A DNA stretch of 64,000 bases from the NCBI GenBank assembly GCA_900095095.1, contig FMBT01000369.1:124001-188000 (forward strand), written 5' to 3'. Positions 20,640 to 32,359 of the stretch are shown here, in pieces. The notes under the pieces were generated by a model. It had not been told where the DNA came from, ran no database searches, and worked only from the letters and a program-made list of their open reading frames with translations. A program made the position numbers and the translations under genes. The stretch comes from Fragilariopsis cylindrus CCMP1102. Lineage: Eukaryota > Bacillariophyta > Bacillariophyceae > Bacillariales > Bacillariaceae. Each line of letters opens with the position of its first letter. Positions within the stretch are counted from its first letter, which is position 1.

Positions 20640-21400
20640 TGTTGTTCCTAACAAACAACTTGCTGTTGTTTCATGGTGTGTGCAGCCTTTTTGTTGTTCC
20701 ATCTTGCTTGGTTGACAGGGAATAAATAGACAAAAACAGCATACATCAATTGAAGTGCTTTTACCACACCAATATTGCTGCTGTTTACCTCCCAATAAAA
20801 CCTCTATTTGACAAGGGGTGCACAGCCAATTCACACAGATCAGTCCTAGTTGCTTAATAGTTGGTGGAGATGTTGTTTACAGAATAAAGCTTACAGTAAA
20901 AACCCTTACCCAGCAGTATCAGTTCTTATTGTTGTTGTTGTTGACTGGGAATGAATAAACAAAGACAGCATGCACTCCCACAAGGAGTTAATCTACACCA
21001 ATGATGGTACACCAACACTGCTGTGTTTGACCTCAACAATGCAACCTCTACATGCAAGATAAATTTTCCACTAAATGCACAACAAATTCCCACAGAGCAG
21101 CAGCAGCAGCAGTTGTTGTTATTGTTGTTGCTTCATCTTGTTTGGTTGACAGATAGGAATAGATATGCAGCATATAACTGGATGAGTAATCATTCAGTGA
21201 TACACCAACACTATTATTGTCTTTTTTCTTTCCCTTACAATATATCCTTTATATGTGGAAGTTTACACAAAATGCATAGCAAATTCCCCAAGAGCAGTTG
21301 TTCTTATTGTTGTTTTCTCTTGTTTGGTTGATACATTAGACATGAATAGACAAAGTGGTTGTTTGGTTTATACTTTAGACAGGAACAGATAAAGGGGGGT
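20640..21400. repeat. Degenerate tandem repeat, units of roughly 180-230 bp
   Basis: Three to four diverged units each hold TTGTTGTT, then CATCTTG.TTGGTTGACAG, GAATA.ATA.A, CAGCAT, then ACACCAACACTGCTG, then an ACATG.AAG stretch and AA.GCACA.CAAATTCCCACAG. The anchor GGTTGAC falls near 20711, 20940, 21145 and 21327. No protein-coding frame follows the repeat. Confidence 0.65.
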
Positions 21401-22917
21401 CCTGACCTTTTATCAAGTGTACCATAAGCAGCATATCTGTAAGTGGATTTTTACAGCCTTCATCATGAGAAAGCGCTTAATTGAAGTTCCCCTATTTTTA
21501 GGATTGATGTAGATGGCGTGTTCCATCCAGCACTAGGGGGCAAGTAGTTACTCTGTGCGATACCTCACGTAAGGAAGATTATCTACACAGCAAGATAAAT
21601 AATCATTGCATTGACTTAATGATTGGTTTAATGCAAACCAACAAGACAGACCAAATTTTTTAACTGGATTTAGTCATTTGAGGAAATTTGTACAAGAATG
21701 TATATGGGTGGCAGGCAGATTGTGAATTGCCAGGAAGAGGTGCATGCATGATCTAAACTAGTGATTATCATTTGATTCGATAATGTTGGATGTAATGTGC
21801 AGCTTGTACTAGTACTGTCTTTGTGATGGAGATGCATACAACAGTTCCAAAATATTATCTTTACACTACACAAGTGCAGTGTGCGGTACAATATGTGATA
21901 TTGCTATAGCTTTAGTTCTTCCTCAAGCTCCCAAGTAAGTCTACTACACAAACCATACCCACATAATTCCTTGTATTATTTTGCAGTAAGTGGTATGGTT
22001 GGTCTTGAACAAGTGCAGGCTCCTAATGGAGCTAAAGTCTCAAAAAAATAGGACCCGTAATATAAGTCTTGTAGGTGCAAAACCAGGTGCACAATCAGAA
22101 ACATGAGTAACTTTTCTACCTTAAAAAATTCTGTACCATCCAGAACACACCAGCTCTGTAGGGAGTTCAGTTTCCCCCGGCTGCAACAACAACTCATGAT
22201 GTAGTTAATTTTTATTGGAAGTTTAGGGGCTAAATTACTTTTAGATATAGACCTGACCCCACCAGCACCATTCCTTTAAATATATAGGAATGGTACTGGC
22301 TTACTAGAAGGTGGGCTTAGCTACAGAATGAAGCATCATACTGCTGTAATCTTATGTACAGAGTCACAACAAGCACCGAATCGTTAATCCCAAAATGGTT
22401 TTGTTATGTAGTGGCATGACGGTGACAAGAAGGGCAGCACAACCCTAAAATTTCCTATGATTTATACACATTCTGCTCTGATTTCTGAAGTAGGTCTAAA
22501 CTAGTACCATAGTACCTAAGATACCTACTAGTAGTCCTCTCTAATCTTACCTCACGTAGTAAGTACGTCATTATTGCATACCGTACCGGTAAAACGAACG
22601 AACTTGAACGAAGAACTCCTTTTCAAAATTTCAAAATTTTACTTTGCCGGCTTGTTCATTTTGTGTCCCTGCCTCGTCCAAATTGACATCACTACCGGTA
22701 CGACGTACTACGTACTACCGAAGTAGTGTCATTGTAAGAGTTTTAATACTAAGTACACACGCACACGTGCCGTAACTCACTCACCGTTCGCAGAGTTCTT
22801 CACTCAGCTTTAATAAATCTTTGTGTCACTCGCCTCCCATATTTGAATGTCGCGATCGGAATACAGCCGACAGATTTTATTTCTATTACTACTACCATTA
22901 CCACCACCACTACCACC
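21401..22917. other. Intergenic DNA upstream of the lipid-kinase-like gene
   Basis: No recognisable gene. A relative of the GAAGAGGTGCA dispersed repeat is at about 21710. Near 22600-22700 the sequence has several CG-containing direct words (CGTACTACGTACTACCG). The last 100 bases form the 5' leader of the next gene. Confidence 0.4.
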
Positions 22918-24502
22918 ATGATGATATCAATAGCTCGGATATCATCGTCAACTTTATTGTTGTCATTGCTATTAGACGTTAGTAATGCTAGATCAGCATT
23001 AGCATCAGCATCTCCATGGCTGCGTTTAACAACAGCAACAGCGACGACGACGACGACAGGTTCCTTTTTCTCGAAACGACGTCGTCCGATTAATACTAGT
23101 AGTAGTAGTAGTAGTAGCGTACATCACATTTTACGAGGTGGAGGATCGGCGGATACAACACGACCAGCAACATCAACAACAACCTCAACAATTTTCGATA
23201 ACACCGCAGCAAAAACAACTAAAACAGCAACACCGAGTATTCATGCTGAATACATACATCAAACCACCGGTGGGGGTATAATACCAAAGATTAGCGTGAC
23301 TGAAAATGCAGATAATACAAATTCAAATACAACAACAGCCACGGAACCAACAACATCACCACCACCATCCATTGATAAATCGACCAAAAAAATATTAAAA
23401 CAACAAACGAAAGTAATTAAGAAAAAAGATAAAGAAATAAAAAAATTACATAAACAAATTGCTAAAAAATTAAAGGTAAGTTAAGTTTTATTTATATATT
23501 GAAAAAAAAGTATTAAAAGTATGAAGAAAAATCGTTCTTTTTTTGTTTTCGTCTGCATCTGCCCGCAAAGTAAATTATATTCATTGAACTATATCACTCA
23601 CTCACTCTATATTCTCCACACTCCTCTATAACTACATTTTAAAAATCTATTATTTAATTCATTATTATTATTATTATTATTATTATTACTAGAATCGTAA
23701 TGCTACCAATAAAAGACGTAAATTTATGCATTTTGCCTGGGGGATCTTATTTGCCTCCTTGAATCATTTTCTACCACGATCGACATTTTTACCAATCATG
23801 TCGACTTTGACGGCCATTACGTTATTTATGGAATTAATGCGATACCGTGAGGGCTTTCAATGGATTAATACCAGTATGCATTATTTATTTGGTAAAAGTT
23901 TACGAAAAAGTGAAATGGATGGTAAATTTACTGGATCCTTATATTACTTTGCCGGCGTGACTGCCACGAGTTACCTGTATCCACAATCTTGTGCGACATT
24001 GGGGATTATACAATTGGCTATTGCGGATCCTACTGCCTCCTACTTTGGTCGTGCTACACGACATGTCTACTGGTCACGGATCAATAAAGGTTTTGCGGGT
24101 GGACTGGGTCGTAATAAAGGTATATTAGGATTCTTAGGTGGTGGACTGGCATGTGTACCAATTAATTATCGTATATTAAGTTTAGCCTGTAATACAGTTG
24201 TTCGTAGTAGTAGTATTGGTGCTAGTGGTGCTGGTGCTAGTACTGCACTGGCCATCAGCAATCCCACAATATTGATAGCCTCCTTAGTATTAGGATTGGC
24301 GGGTGCCTTTGCGGATTTAATTGTACCTACACCAGCATTAACATTACCAAAAACGATTTGTGGAAAAACTGTACCACCATTCCATTTAGATGATAATTTT
24401 ATTGTACCGGTCTTAAGTGGATATGCCTGTACACAAATATTTAAATACGTCTTGGGTGTACCATCCATGATTGTACCATTATCAAAATATCTAATTGTCT
24501 AA
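22918..24502 (+). CDS. Dgk1/Sec59-type CTP-dependent lipid kinase-like membrane protein
   Basis: Two exons (to 23475; 23693-24502) with a 217-base GT-AG intron (AAAG|GTAAGT ... TTACTAG|AAT). The start at 22918 (CACCATGATG) gives 455 residues and puts a signal-type sequence first (MMISIARISSSTLLLSLLLD, then ALASA). An in-frame ATG at 22843 would add 25 residues. Residues 40-170 are low-complexity Thr/Ser, ending in a Lys-rich coil. Exon 2 is polytopic and matches the CTP-transferase family: KRRKFMHFAWGILF at its start, LAIADPTASYFGRATRHVYW (the DP.A...GR signature), GRNKGILGFLGGG and ADLIVPTP. The family phosphorylates diacylglycerol or dolichol with CTP in ER or plastid-related membranes. Which lipid is used here is not decidable. 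The N-terminal leader could direct ER or complex-plastid import. Confidence 0.8.
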
Positions 24503-26448
24503 ATAACTACCCTATAAGAATCCAAACACTTAGGCTACTTAAGATGATGATGATGGTGATGATATTTACTATAATAAATAATTATAGAGAATTAAACATT
24601 TTAAAATTAGATAAATTTTTTAAATTGGTATACTTATTAGTATTCCTATTTTTATTACGGAAGGGAATTATTTTATCAGACATATCAGGATTGCCATTAC
24701 GTACAGTAGAGTACTGTACAAATGAACGAAACGAAACGAAACGAACAGGAGTCAAGTCGAGTCGTTTTTTTTCCGGCGGCAGTCAAATTATTTATTTTGT
24801 TGACCAATCCTTTCACAAACAAATACACATACACACACACAAATATACACACACAACGGCAACCCGGCCCAGCACAGCACAGCATAGCACAGTCCCAAAA
24901 AAGTACACCACACATACACTGGTAGGACCCCAAATATTATGTTATACTATGATTCTATCATTTTTTATCTTAAAAATGATGCTACTATTCATCCTACTTA
25001 TTGTTTAATATATAATATAATATTATAATGTATTTACCTTTAAACACGTCTGTTTGTAATAGAGAGTAGAACTACATGTAACAGTCCAATACGTAGTGGA
25101 ATGATTTATTTATCTATTTCTGTCATTTATTTCCCGTGTGTACGTACCTAAAATACTGTAATAGCCAGTACTTGTTCTTGTTAACTGTAAAGAATATTGG
25201 GATAGATTAATTAACTGCTTAGAAAGCACAGACTTTTCACCTAGGACAGATAGCCGCCGACGCCGCCGACGACGACGCCGACGACGACCGCGTATAATGG
25301 TTTGTTCACACCTAGTCTATTATATTGCTACTAGCAGCAATCACCGCGTAGCTTCTTGTAGTAGGGCAGTACTCTAATCATGTTCTGTGATGTAATGTAA
25401 TGCAATGTAATGTAATGTGCTGTGCTGTGCTGTGCTGTGTATTATGTGACGCGATTCCTTCCGACTCTATCTCTCGTATGTCTCTCTCTCTCGATCTCTC
25501 TATCTATGTTTCGAACTACAATACGTTACTGTAAATTAATTGAAAATTGACTCAACTCAAATCGACTCCCTCGACTCAAATCGACTCCCTCGACTCGACT
25601 CGACGACTAGAACGACTAAGACAAATTAGCGAGAACGCGCATAATATAAGTTAGAAATGTATTATAACTCTACGGTATCCCAAAAAAGTATTTTGAAGTA
25701 TCAATACGACGCTAACATTATGCTGTATATTTGTTACAAAAGAACACAGTTCCTGAGATTTTCCTTCATTAGAACATACTCTTCCTAATATCAAGGTAAG
25801 CCGTCTCCAATTTCGAATCGCCACAAGAGGTGCATAAGAGAGAAGGATCGTAGATCAAATAATAGAGTAGGAGCTAACCTCGCCCGTTCTATAATTAGAG
25901 TGTTAGAAGGGGATCCATTGGAGCTGTTTTTTTTGTTCTGTAGAATCAACACCCATCAAATAACAGTAGCAGCTTTATGCCGCTAGGAGGACCATGATCT
26001 ACACTCATTTCCTTTCTCATTAGTATAGGCCGGTTAGGTTATTTCTTATAAAATCCACTATCGATAGACTAATCGATCTATTGGTACAAGTTATAGTGTT
26101 CGAAGGAACAAAATTAATTGATTAATGTTTTAGTAAACGTGCACGTTGCTATTGTGAGTATGCATACACTTCGTTGCTAACAATCGGCTCTTAGACTGTC
26201 TTAGCATAGTGGTCACACGTTATGAAAACATCTATACTGTAGAAGGCTAGCTTAGAGTACGATATTTTTATATATATATATATATAGTTGCTTTGCTATC
26301 AAAAGATACTGATCGTATGTGTTTACTAGGCATTTGAGTTGTAGATCTATATTGTTTGACAGTGTTTACTCTAGTAAGGAAAAGATATTCACTTAATGCA
26401 TTCATTCATTCATTTTCATCGCCTGAAACTTTATCTGAAACTCGATAC
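24503..26448. other. Intergenic region with simple repeats
   Basis: No gene seen. It contains a GCC/GAC trinucleotide run (about 25255-25292), TGTAATG and GTGCT runs (about 25385-25440), TCTC runs, CGACTC repeats (25555-25610), a TATA run (26270-26286) and a copy of the GAAGAGGTGCA-type dispersed repeat at about 25795. Short plus-strand frames near 24544-25008 look like read-through of 3' flanking DNA. Confidence 0.5.
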
Positions 26449-29400
26449 TTAGATTTCAAGATTAGTTGCTGCTAATTGTACCCGTTCAGATGTTAAATTA
26501 ATTTGTTCTTGTACAATCTTATAATTATCGTCCTTTTTTCTATTATTAATTGCCTGTTGTATACCAGGAAATGCTTCAGCTGCATAACCTAAATCTATTC
26601 CCGGTGCCTGTAAACAATGTTTAAACCATGGCCGACCAGGTAAACCATCTTTTAGTAGAAAAAAACGTTCTGTTAAACCTAATTTTTCATTACATACATC
26701 AATTTTATTTGATAATAATGTAATAATGTAGTCATCAGCATTATCATTATCATTACTATTGCTGATTATTTTATTATAATTATTATTACTCTTCGTGTTT
26801 GTGTTATTACTACTGTTATTATTAACTTGATTCGACGACGATGATGACGACAATAACATTGATCTCTTCTTCGAAATATCATAACAATGTGATTGAAGTT
26901 TCGCTGCATTCTTTTTATAGTTCATAACAGCATCTGTTAGATTATGTAGGTCGATATCACGATTATTTTTATAATGATCGTGATCGCTGTTGCTGCTGAT
27001 GCCGACGACTCTACCACTACTAGCACTAGTACTACTAGTAGTAGTGTTAGGAGTACTAATATTCAATTCCTGTTTGAGATACGATATGTATCCATCTAAA
27101 GAATTACCTTGAATAACATGATCAATTGGTACGACTATAGATGTTGCCAGTCGCATTGCTTTATATAAATAGATACAAAAAAAAACATGATGAGAGATGA
27201 TATCGAAGATGACAAAGAAAGAAATGATGTATTTTTTGTTTTGTGTTTTGAGATAGCAACAACAGCAACAGCAACAGCAACAGCAACAACAACAACGACA
27301 ATGACGATGACGATGACGACACTTTTTTTTTCTCCTCTTCTGTATACACATCATTCAATAGATGCAGCACAGCACAGTACTGTACGTGTACGTACCTAAT
27401 AAACCCCAAATTTTAGATGCAAATTCTATTAATTCAAATGCATTGCAGTTGTCATCGTTATTCTCATTCTCATCACTATTCCTAGTATCTCTATCACCAC
27501 TACTAGTACTAGGACTAGTATTTGTACAACCACCATATTTATTCATCCAATCAAATGAATCATATATAGAATGATATACACCATACGTACCACCCGAATT
27601 TTTTTTGGAGTATGAAAAATCTAAGGATGGTATACCAAAATGATCTAAAAAGACTGTATAATCACTACCGGAACCTAATATACCAATATTATTATTATTA
27701 TTATTGTCTTGTTGTTTATTATCGCCATTAGTATTGTCATCATTTTCAATTATTTCCCAATCAGTATTCGCATCACGGATTGTTACATTCTTGAGAAATC
27801 TTGCATTCTTACTACTACTTATTCGTTCGTTTATACTACTTATATTACTAATAGTACTAGTACCAGTACTACTGCTACGTTTTTCATTTTCATTCATTTC
27901 CTTTTCATATTTTAAATCATTTATAACAGATTTCCATAGTGTTATTAATGATGGTGAGGATGATACTTTTAATTGATCACCCGATACTATTGTATCTGTA
28001 TTTAAATAGGCTAATGAACGTTGTAATCCTGATAGTAATCGTAATTTTGTGTTTGAGGATGATGTATTATTACTATTATTCATACTACTACTTTCCATAT
28101 TCATATTCCGAATATTTAATTCACTCCATCCCGTGGAACCTAATAGACCATATTCTTCCCCACTCCACGAACAAAAATAAATAGAACGGAGTGGTTTCCA
28201 ATTATGATATTTATATAAGTATCCTAATCCTTTGGCTACTTCCAATAATGCAGACGTGCCCGAATTGGGATCACTGGCACCATAAATCCAGGCATCTCGA
28301 TGATTGCCTAATAATATTGGTTGGTCTAAATGATTTTCTAATTCTAATTCTTCTGGTGTTGTTGCTGTTTGGTTATTATTATAATGTATTCCTGGTATGA
28401 TACCAATCACATTGGATATATTCACAATTGCATCTTTATTATCAATAATTAAATCGAGATATCCTTTCGATGGACCAATTTTATAGGTGACATTTGTAAT
28501 ACCACCTTCAAAATTATTTTGAATTGCTAATGGAATTTCTTTGATCGAGAGACCACCTAAATTTTGTAAGAGTGGTATCACATCTTCATAACTTAATGGT
28601 ATCGAGGGTATACTGGGTATAATATCGGACGTATTGACACCACATAATTGTTCGACAACACTTGAATTTGTATTTGAATTATTTCGTCCCAGTCCTAATA
28701 AAGTTTGATATCTTGGATCAATTCGATATGGATCACCACCACAATGTGATATAAATTGAACGGATCCTCTTTGTATGGAGGATGCTGATCTCCATGGACC
28801 ATTTGGATAGACAGTCCCTTTATTGTATCCATCGTCATATGGATCACTATAGATAATTACACCAATCCCACCATGTAGTTGAGTATTATAGACTTTCAAC
28901 CCTCGAAAGCCTACGGATATATATGTATTCATATTTTATTTTATATTTTATTTTATATCAAAGAATTACCGGGAGGAGGAAGAAAAAAGTGAAGTGGGGG
29001 GGGGGGACAACAAGATAGATTAGATTTTTTTGTAAAGTAGACAAAAGACGTAAAGTAGACGTATAGAAGAAGACAAAGAAAGACGAACGCAACGCAACGA
29101 AAAAGAAACGTACATTTCCCATATCGTACAATGACAATTTTATTAGTAATTGTGATATTTAAAGATTGTAAGACCTGAAAATCTTGTGGTCGACCATAAT
29201 TAGCATAGATAAATTTCTTATCATATAAATTACCACTGGGACTATAACCATGAAAACTATGATTTCTCCATATGGTATCATCCGTATTGGATGAATATTC
29301 ATCACCGGATTCCTTATCATTATCAAGTATAATATCTTCACTTAATTTTGCTTGATATAGTAATTTACGTTTTTCTGTATTCGATGTACTGCCATCAGAT

Positions 29401-29993
29401 AGTTTCTTCTTTTTCTTCTTCTTCTTCTTCTTGCGATGACTACGACTACGACGTAATACCTTTTTCTCACCAATAATAATTATATCCTCAGCCAGTTCCT
29501 CATCGTTTTCGTCTACAACTTCCATATTATCTTCATCGTATTCTTCATCCTCATCATCCTCATCCTCCTCATTATTAGTTATTTCCCATAATGATAATGA
29601 TGATGTTGGTGTATTTTCATTATTTTCGAAATCGAAATTAGGATAATTTAATTTCACTAATAACTTATCAATAGTCACTATTGGTAATCCAGCATTCAAG
29701 AATTCATTTTGTACATATTCTGCCATTAATGCATCCCCTTTTGTACCAGCAACATGTGGTAGTCTTGTTAGAAAATATAACGATGATTTTGCTAATGTGG
29801 CATTTGGAATTTTTAAAAATAATTCTTCCTCGATCGAAAATCCATCATCATCATCACCATCTATTGATCCTTGTCCTTCGTTTGCTGATACAACTGATGA
29901 TGGTAAAAGGATAAGAATAAGAAGACAACAAATCAAGTAAAGTGGGTGTCGTTGTTGTCGCGAAGAAGAATCGATTATTATCTTCATCATCAT
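26449..29993 (-). CDS. Glutamate carboxypeptidase II-like M28B peptidase (NAALADase / PSMA family)
   Basis: Three exons (29114-29993, 27396-28910, 26449-27158) with GT-AG introns of 203 and 237 bases give 1034 residues. A basic start and one hydrophobic span (LYLICCLLILILLPSSVVSA) indicate a signal anchor. The protease-associated domain shows GIGVIIYSDPYDDGY and IQRGSVQF. The zinc peptidase residues are all present by comparison with human PSMA: His497 (GNHRDAWIYG), Asp507 (DPNSG), Glu545/Glu546 (CSWSGEEYGLLGSTGWSE), Asp599 (AYLNTDT) and His740 (YGVYHSIYDSF). The third exon supplies the start of the C-terminal dimerisation region (LAMRLATSIVVPIDHV) and a helical tail (LPGRPWFKHCLQAPGIDLGY, then FPGIQQAI). 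Compared with the usual ~750 residues, the extra length is low-complexity inserts, including a Glu/Asp stretch followed by a ten-Lys run near residue 190. It should remove C-terminal acidic residues from peptides outside the cell or in the secretory lumen. Confidence 0.9.
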
Positions 29994-30918
29994 CGTTAGT
30001 TATATTGTATCTTGTATATATATTGACGTAGGATTATGATGGGAGGTAAAAACAAACAAAGGAATTATTAATTCAAAAGAAAGAAGAAGAAGAAGAATCA
30101 AAAAGACGAAGAGCTCACAACGTAGTAACGACGAGTACTTGTTTGTGCGATTCGATTATTCGATTATTCGATTATTCGATTATGATTTCGATTTGATTCC
30201 TATTCGATATTTCTATTCGATATTCCTATTCGATTTCTATTTGATTCCTATTCGAACGTCAATATATTGTACAATTAAGTATGCAGTGGCGGGAAAGACA
30301 ATAATAACTCTTGCTGTGCTGTGAATTGCTGTGCTTTGCTGTGCTTTGTTGTTGTTGTTGTTGTTTGTCGTCGTTCGTTTTTCGCACGAGTCGTCCGGGT
30401 TGCTTGTTTTTCTGTTTCAATTCAGTTCTGTTCTACAATATGTTGATGTTGATATGTTGTTGCTGCTGCTTATTTGGGGGTGCTTGAGAGTTGAGTTTTT
30501 TTTGCGCGTAGACTGACTACAGTACGCGCGCACTGTAGATCTGAAGTGTGGTGGATGGAGGAGCGAGCCATCACATTCTTTATTTGAATAATGCATTTGA
30601 ATTTTAAATATATACTATTAGTGCTGTAGTACAGTAGCTACTGTATCGTAATTACTGTACGTTCGGCTCACATAAAAAAATTATGATGATCGTCGCGTGC
30701 TTCGTTTACGGGCAAACTACAAAAAATATCATGTGCAGTAACATAAGAATTCTCAATCCATTCTTGTTAGATCGTTCCTTTTTTATTGGTCTCATCATGC
30801 AAATTAAATATTGAAAGCATATATGCATGATATCTCGCATCATCATCACACGACACTACTACAATATTAGCATCCAATCCAATCAAATCAAATCAAATCA
30901 AAACAAATCCATCAAATC
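29994..30918. other. Divergent intergenic region with pentamer tracts
   Basis: No gene seen. TCGATTAT repeats (about 30148-30185) and GTTGTT/GCTGTG runs (30315-30365) are present. A CAAAT pentamer tract (about 30880-30905) ends 13 bases before the ATG at 30919. Confidence 0.5.
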
Positions 30919-31401
30919 ATGACGAATACTATTGCTACTTTAAATTATTATTTTTCACCCAGACAGCGTTTAGATACACTGTTTATGGTACATTCCTCTA
31001 TTAGTATACTAGTGGGCAGCATTGGATACATATATCCCTCCGGTACAATGGGATTTATTTTCTTGACCGAAAATGACCGTGAAGTTGCATTAGGTCGTGC
31101 GATGTATCGACCCACGTGTGCCTTAATTTTAGCACAAGGATTAATTATTTGGAGATCACGCTCCATTAATGATGGACAAATAAAACGAGCCTTCGTCCAA
31201 GCGTATTTTATTTGTTTCTTATTAGGTACTATATCCTTCATCAATGAACATACCTCGAATAGTGGTGTCGTGTCTGGTAAATTTGTGGGTACAATCCAAA
31301 TTATATTTATGATGTTCTTAACAGCAGGTTATGCATGGTTTACCTTCTTCCAACCACCATCGGTATTTCAAGGTTTAGCAATGAGAAGAACAGCACCATG
31401 A
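30919..31401 (+). CDS. Small four-helix membrane protein, unknown family
   Basis: A 160-residue frame with no low-complexity sequence. Four hydrophobic spans are visible: VHSSISILVGSIGYIYP, ALILAQGLIIW, AYFICFLLGTISFI and IQIIFMMFLTAGYAWFTFF. Conserved-looking motifs include LGRAMYRPTCAL after the first span and a Pro-rich exit (FFQPPSVFQG). There is no targeting peptide, so it probably inserts in an endomembrane or mitochondrial membrane. The size and layout resemble small four-helix TMEM-type eukaryotic proteins, but I cannot name the family. The clean composition, unlike most neighbours, argues for a conserved gene. Confidence 0.75.
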   Translation: MTNTIATLNYYFSPRQRLDTLFMVHSSISILVGSIGYIYPSGTMGFIFLTENDREVALGRAMYRPTCALILAQGLIIWRSRSINDGQIKRAFVQAYFICFLLGTISFINEHTSNSGVVSGKFVGTIQIIFMMFLTAGYAWFTFFQPPSVFQGLAMRRTAP

Positions 31402-32359
31402 AACAAATAAGAAAAGAATAAATAAATGGATAACATTTAAAAATAATCAAGTACGTCGTAGGAACTAAAAAGAAGAAGAAGAAGTAAATATGGGGGGAAG
31501 CCAAATAACAAGACGAAAGATAACACCAAGAACACCAACAACAGCAGTGTGTGACGAGGAACAAATAAATCTCATATCATTCCACGTTGCACACACAAAT
31601 ACATCCAAAAAGTCAAAGCCTTGATTTATTATTAGATAAACACAAACACCATAAATGAAGAAAAAAGAATCCTACCATTCAATAATACACATCTCGTTAA
31701 CACATCTTTGTAATAAACGCATAACATAATAGTAGAACTTGTTTAAAAAATAATTTAAGAAAAAAAAACGCTTATCCTTGGACTATTATATAGTGCAGAA
31801 GTAATTACGCCGTACAGTAAATTGGATTTCGTTTTATTTTTGTTAGCTATGAACACAGTAAGTTAGGAGAATACTTACTTACTTACTTACTTACTTATTG
31901 TGATAATGGGGATAGAGATGTTGATAATCTTAGTCGTTATTTTTTAGTTATTTATCTATTGACTACGCAGTAAGAACTGCTGACTACATGCAGTACGATT
32001 GTTGCTTTGCGTTCTCTTCGTCGTCGTCATCGCTGAATGCTTTTATTACAATTACCAGTATTATAGTAACATTATCATCCCCTTTCAATAATAAGAATAG
32101 ATTCCTCCATTATATATCACCAATTAGTTCCTCATTATACTACTACTACTACTACTACTACTATTAGATTGGAAGAGTTTATTGATTGATTGATTGATTG
32201 ATTGATGGACGTCGTGCGTACGTTTGTTACATTATCTGTATAACTTAAAAAACATGAAACACACAAGATGAGAGGCCGGAAATTTATGACAGAGGAGGTA
32301 CTGTGAAAAACAATTGTGAAGAAAGAAAAAGAAAAACGATCTTGTACTTTTTCGTATCG
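31402..32359. other. Intergenic DNA with microsatellites
   Basis: No gene seen. TTAC/ACTT repeats lie at about 31873-31896, an ACT run at 32141-32163, and TTGA repeats at 32180-32206. Confidence 0.5.

Noticed and set aside
20640-21400. CRISPR or integron-like array
   Set aside because: Units are long, diverged and lack constant repeats with variable spacers. It is a degenerate tandem repeat.
22918-23010. Firm call of a plastid-targeting leader (ASAFAP-type) on the lipid kinase-like protein
   Set aside because: ALASASPWLRL only loosely resembles the motif. The signal-type start is clear, but the destination is not.
27355-28932. Treating the carboxypeptidase pieces as three separate genes
   Set aside because: GT-AG junctions restore the PSMA-family alignment in frame (RYGK|CFRG and WGLL|AMRLA), so one gene with two introns is better.
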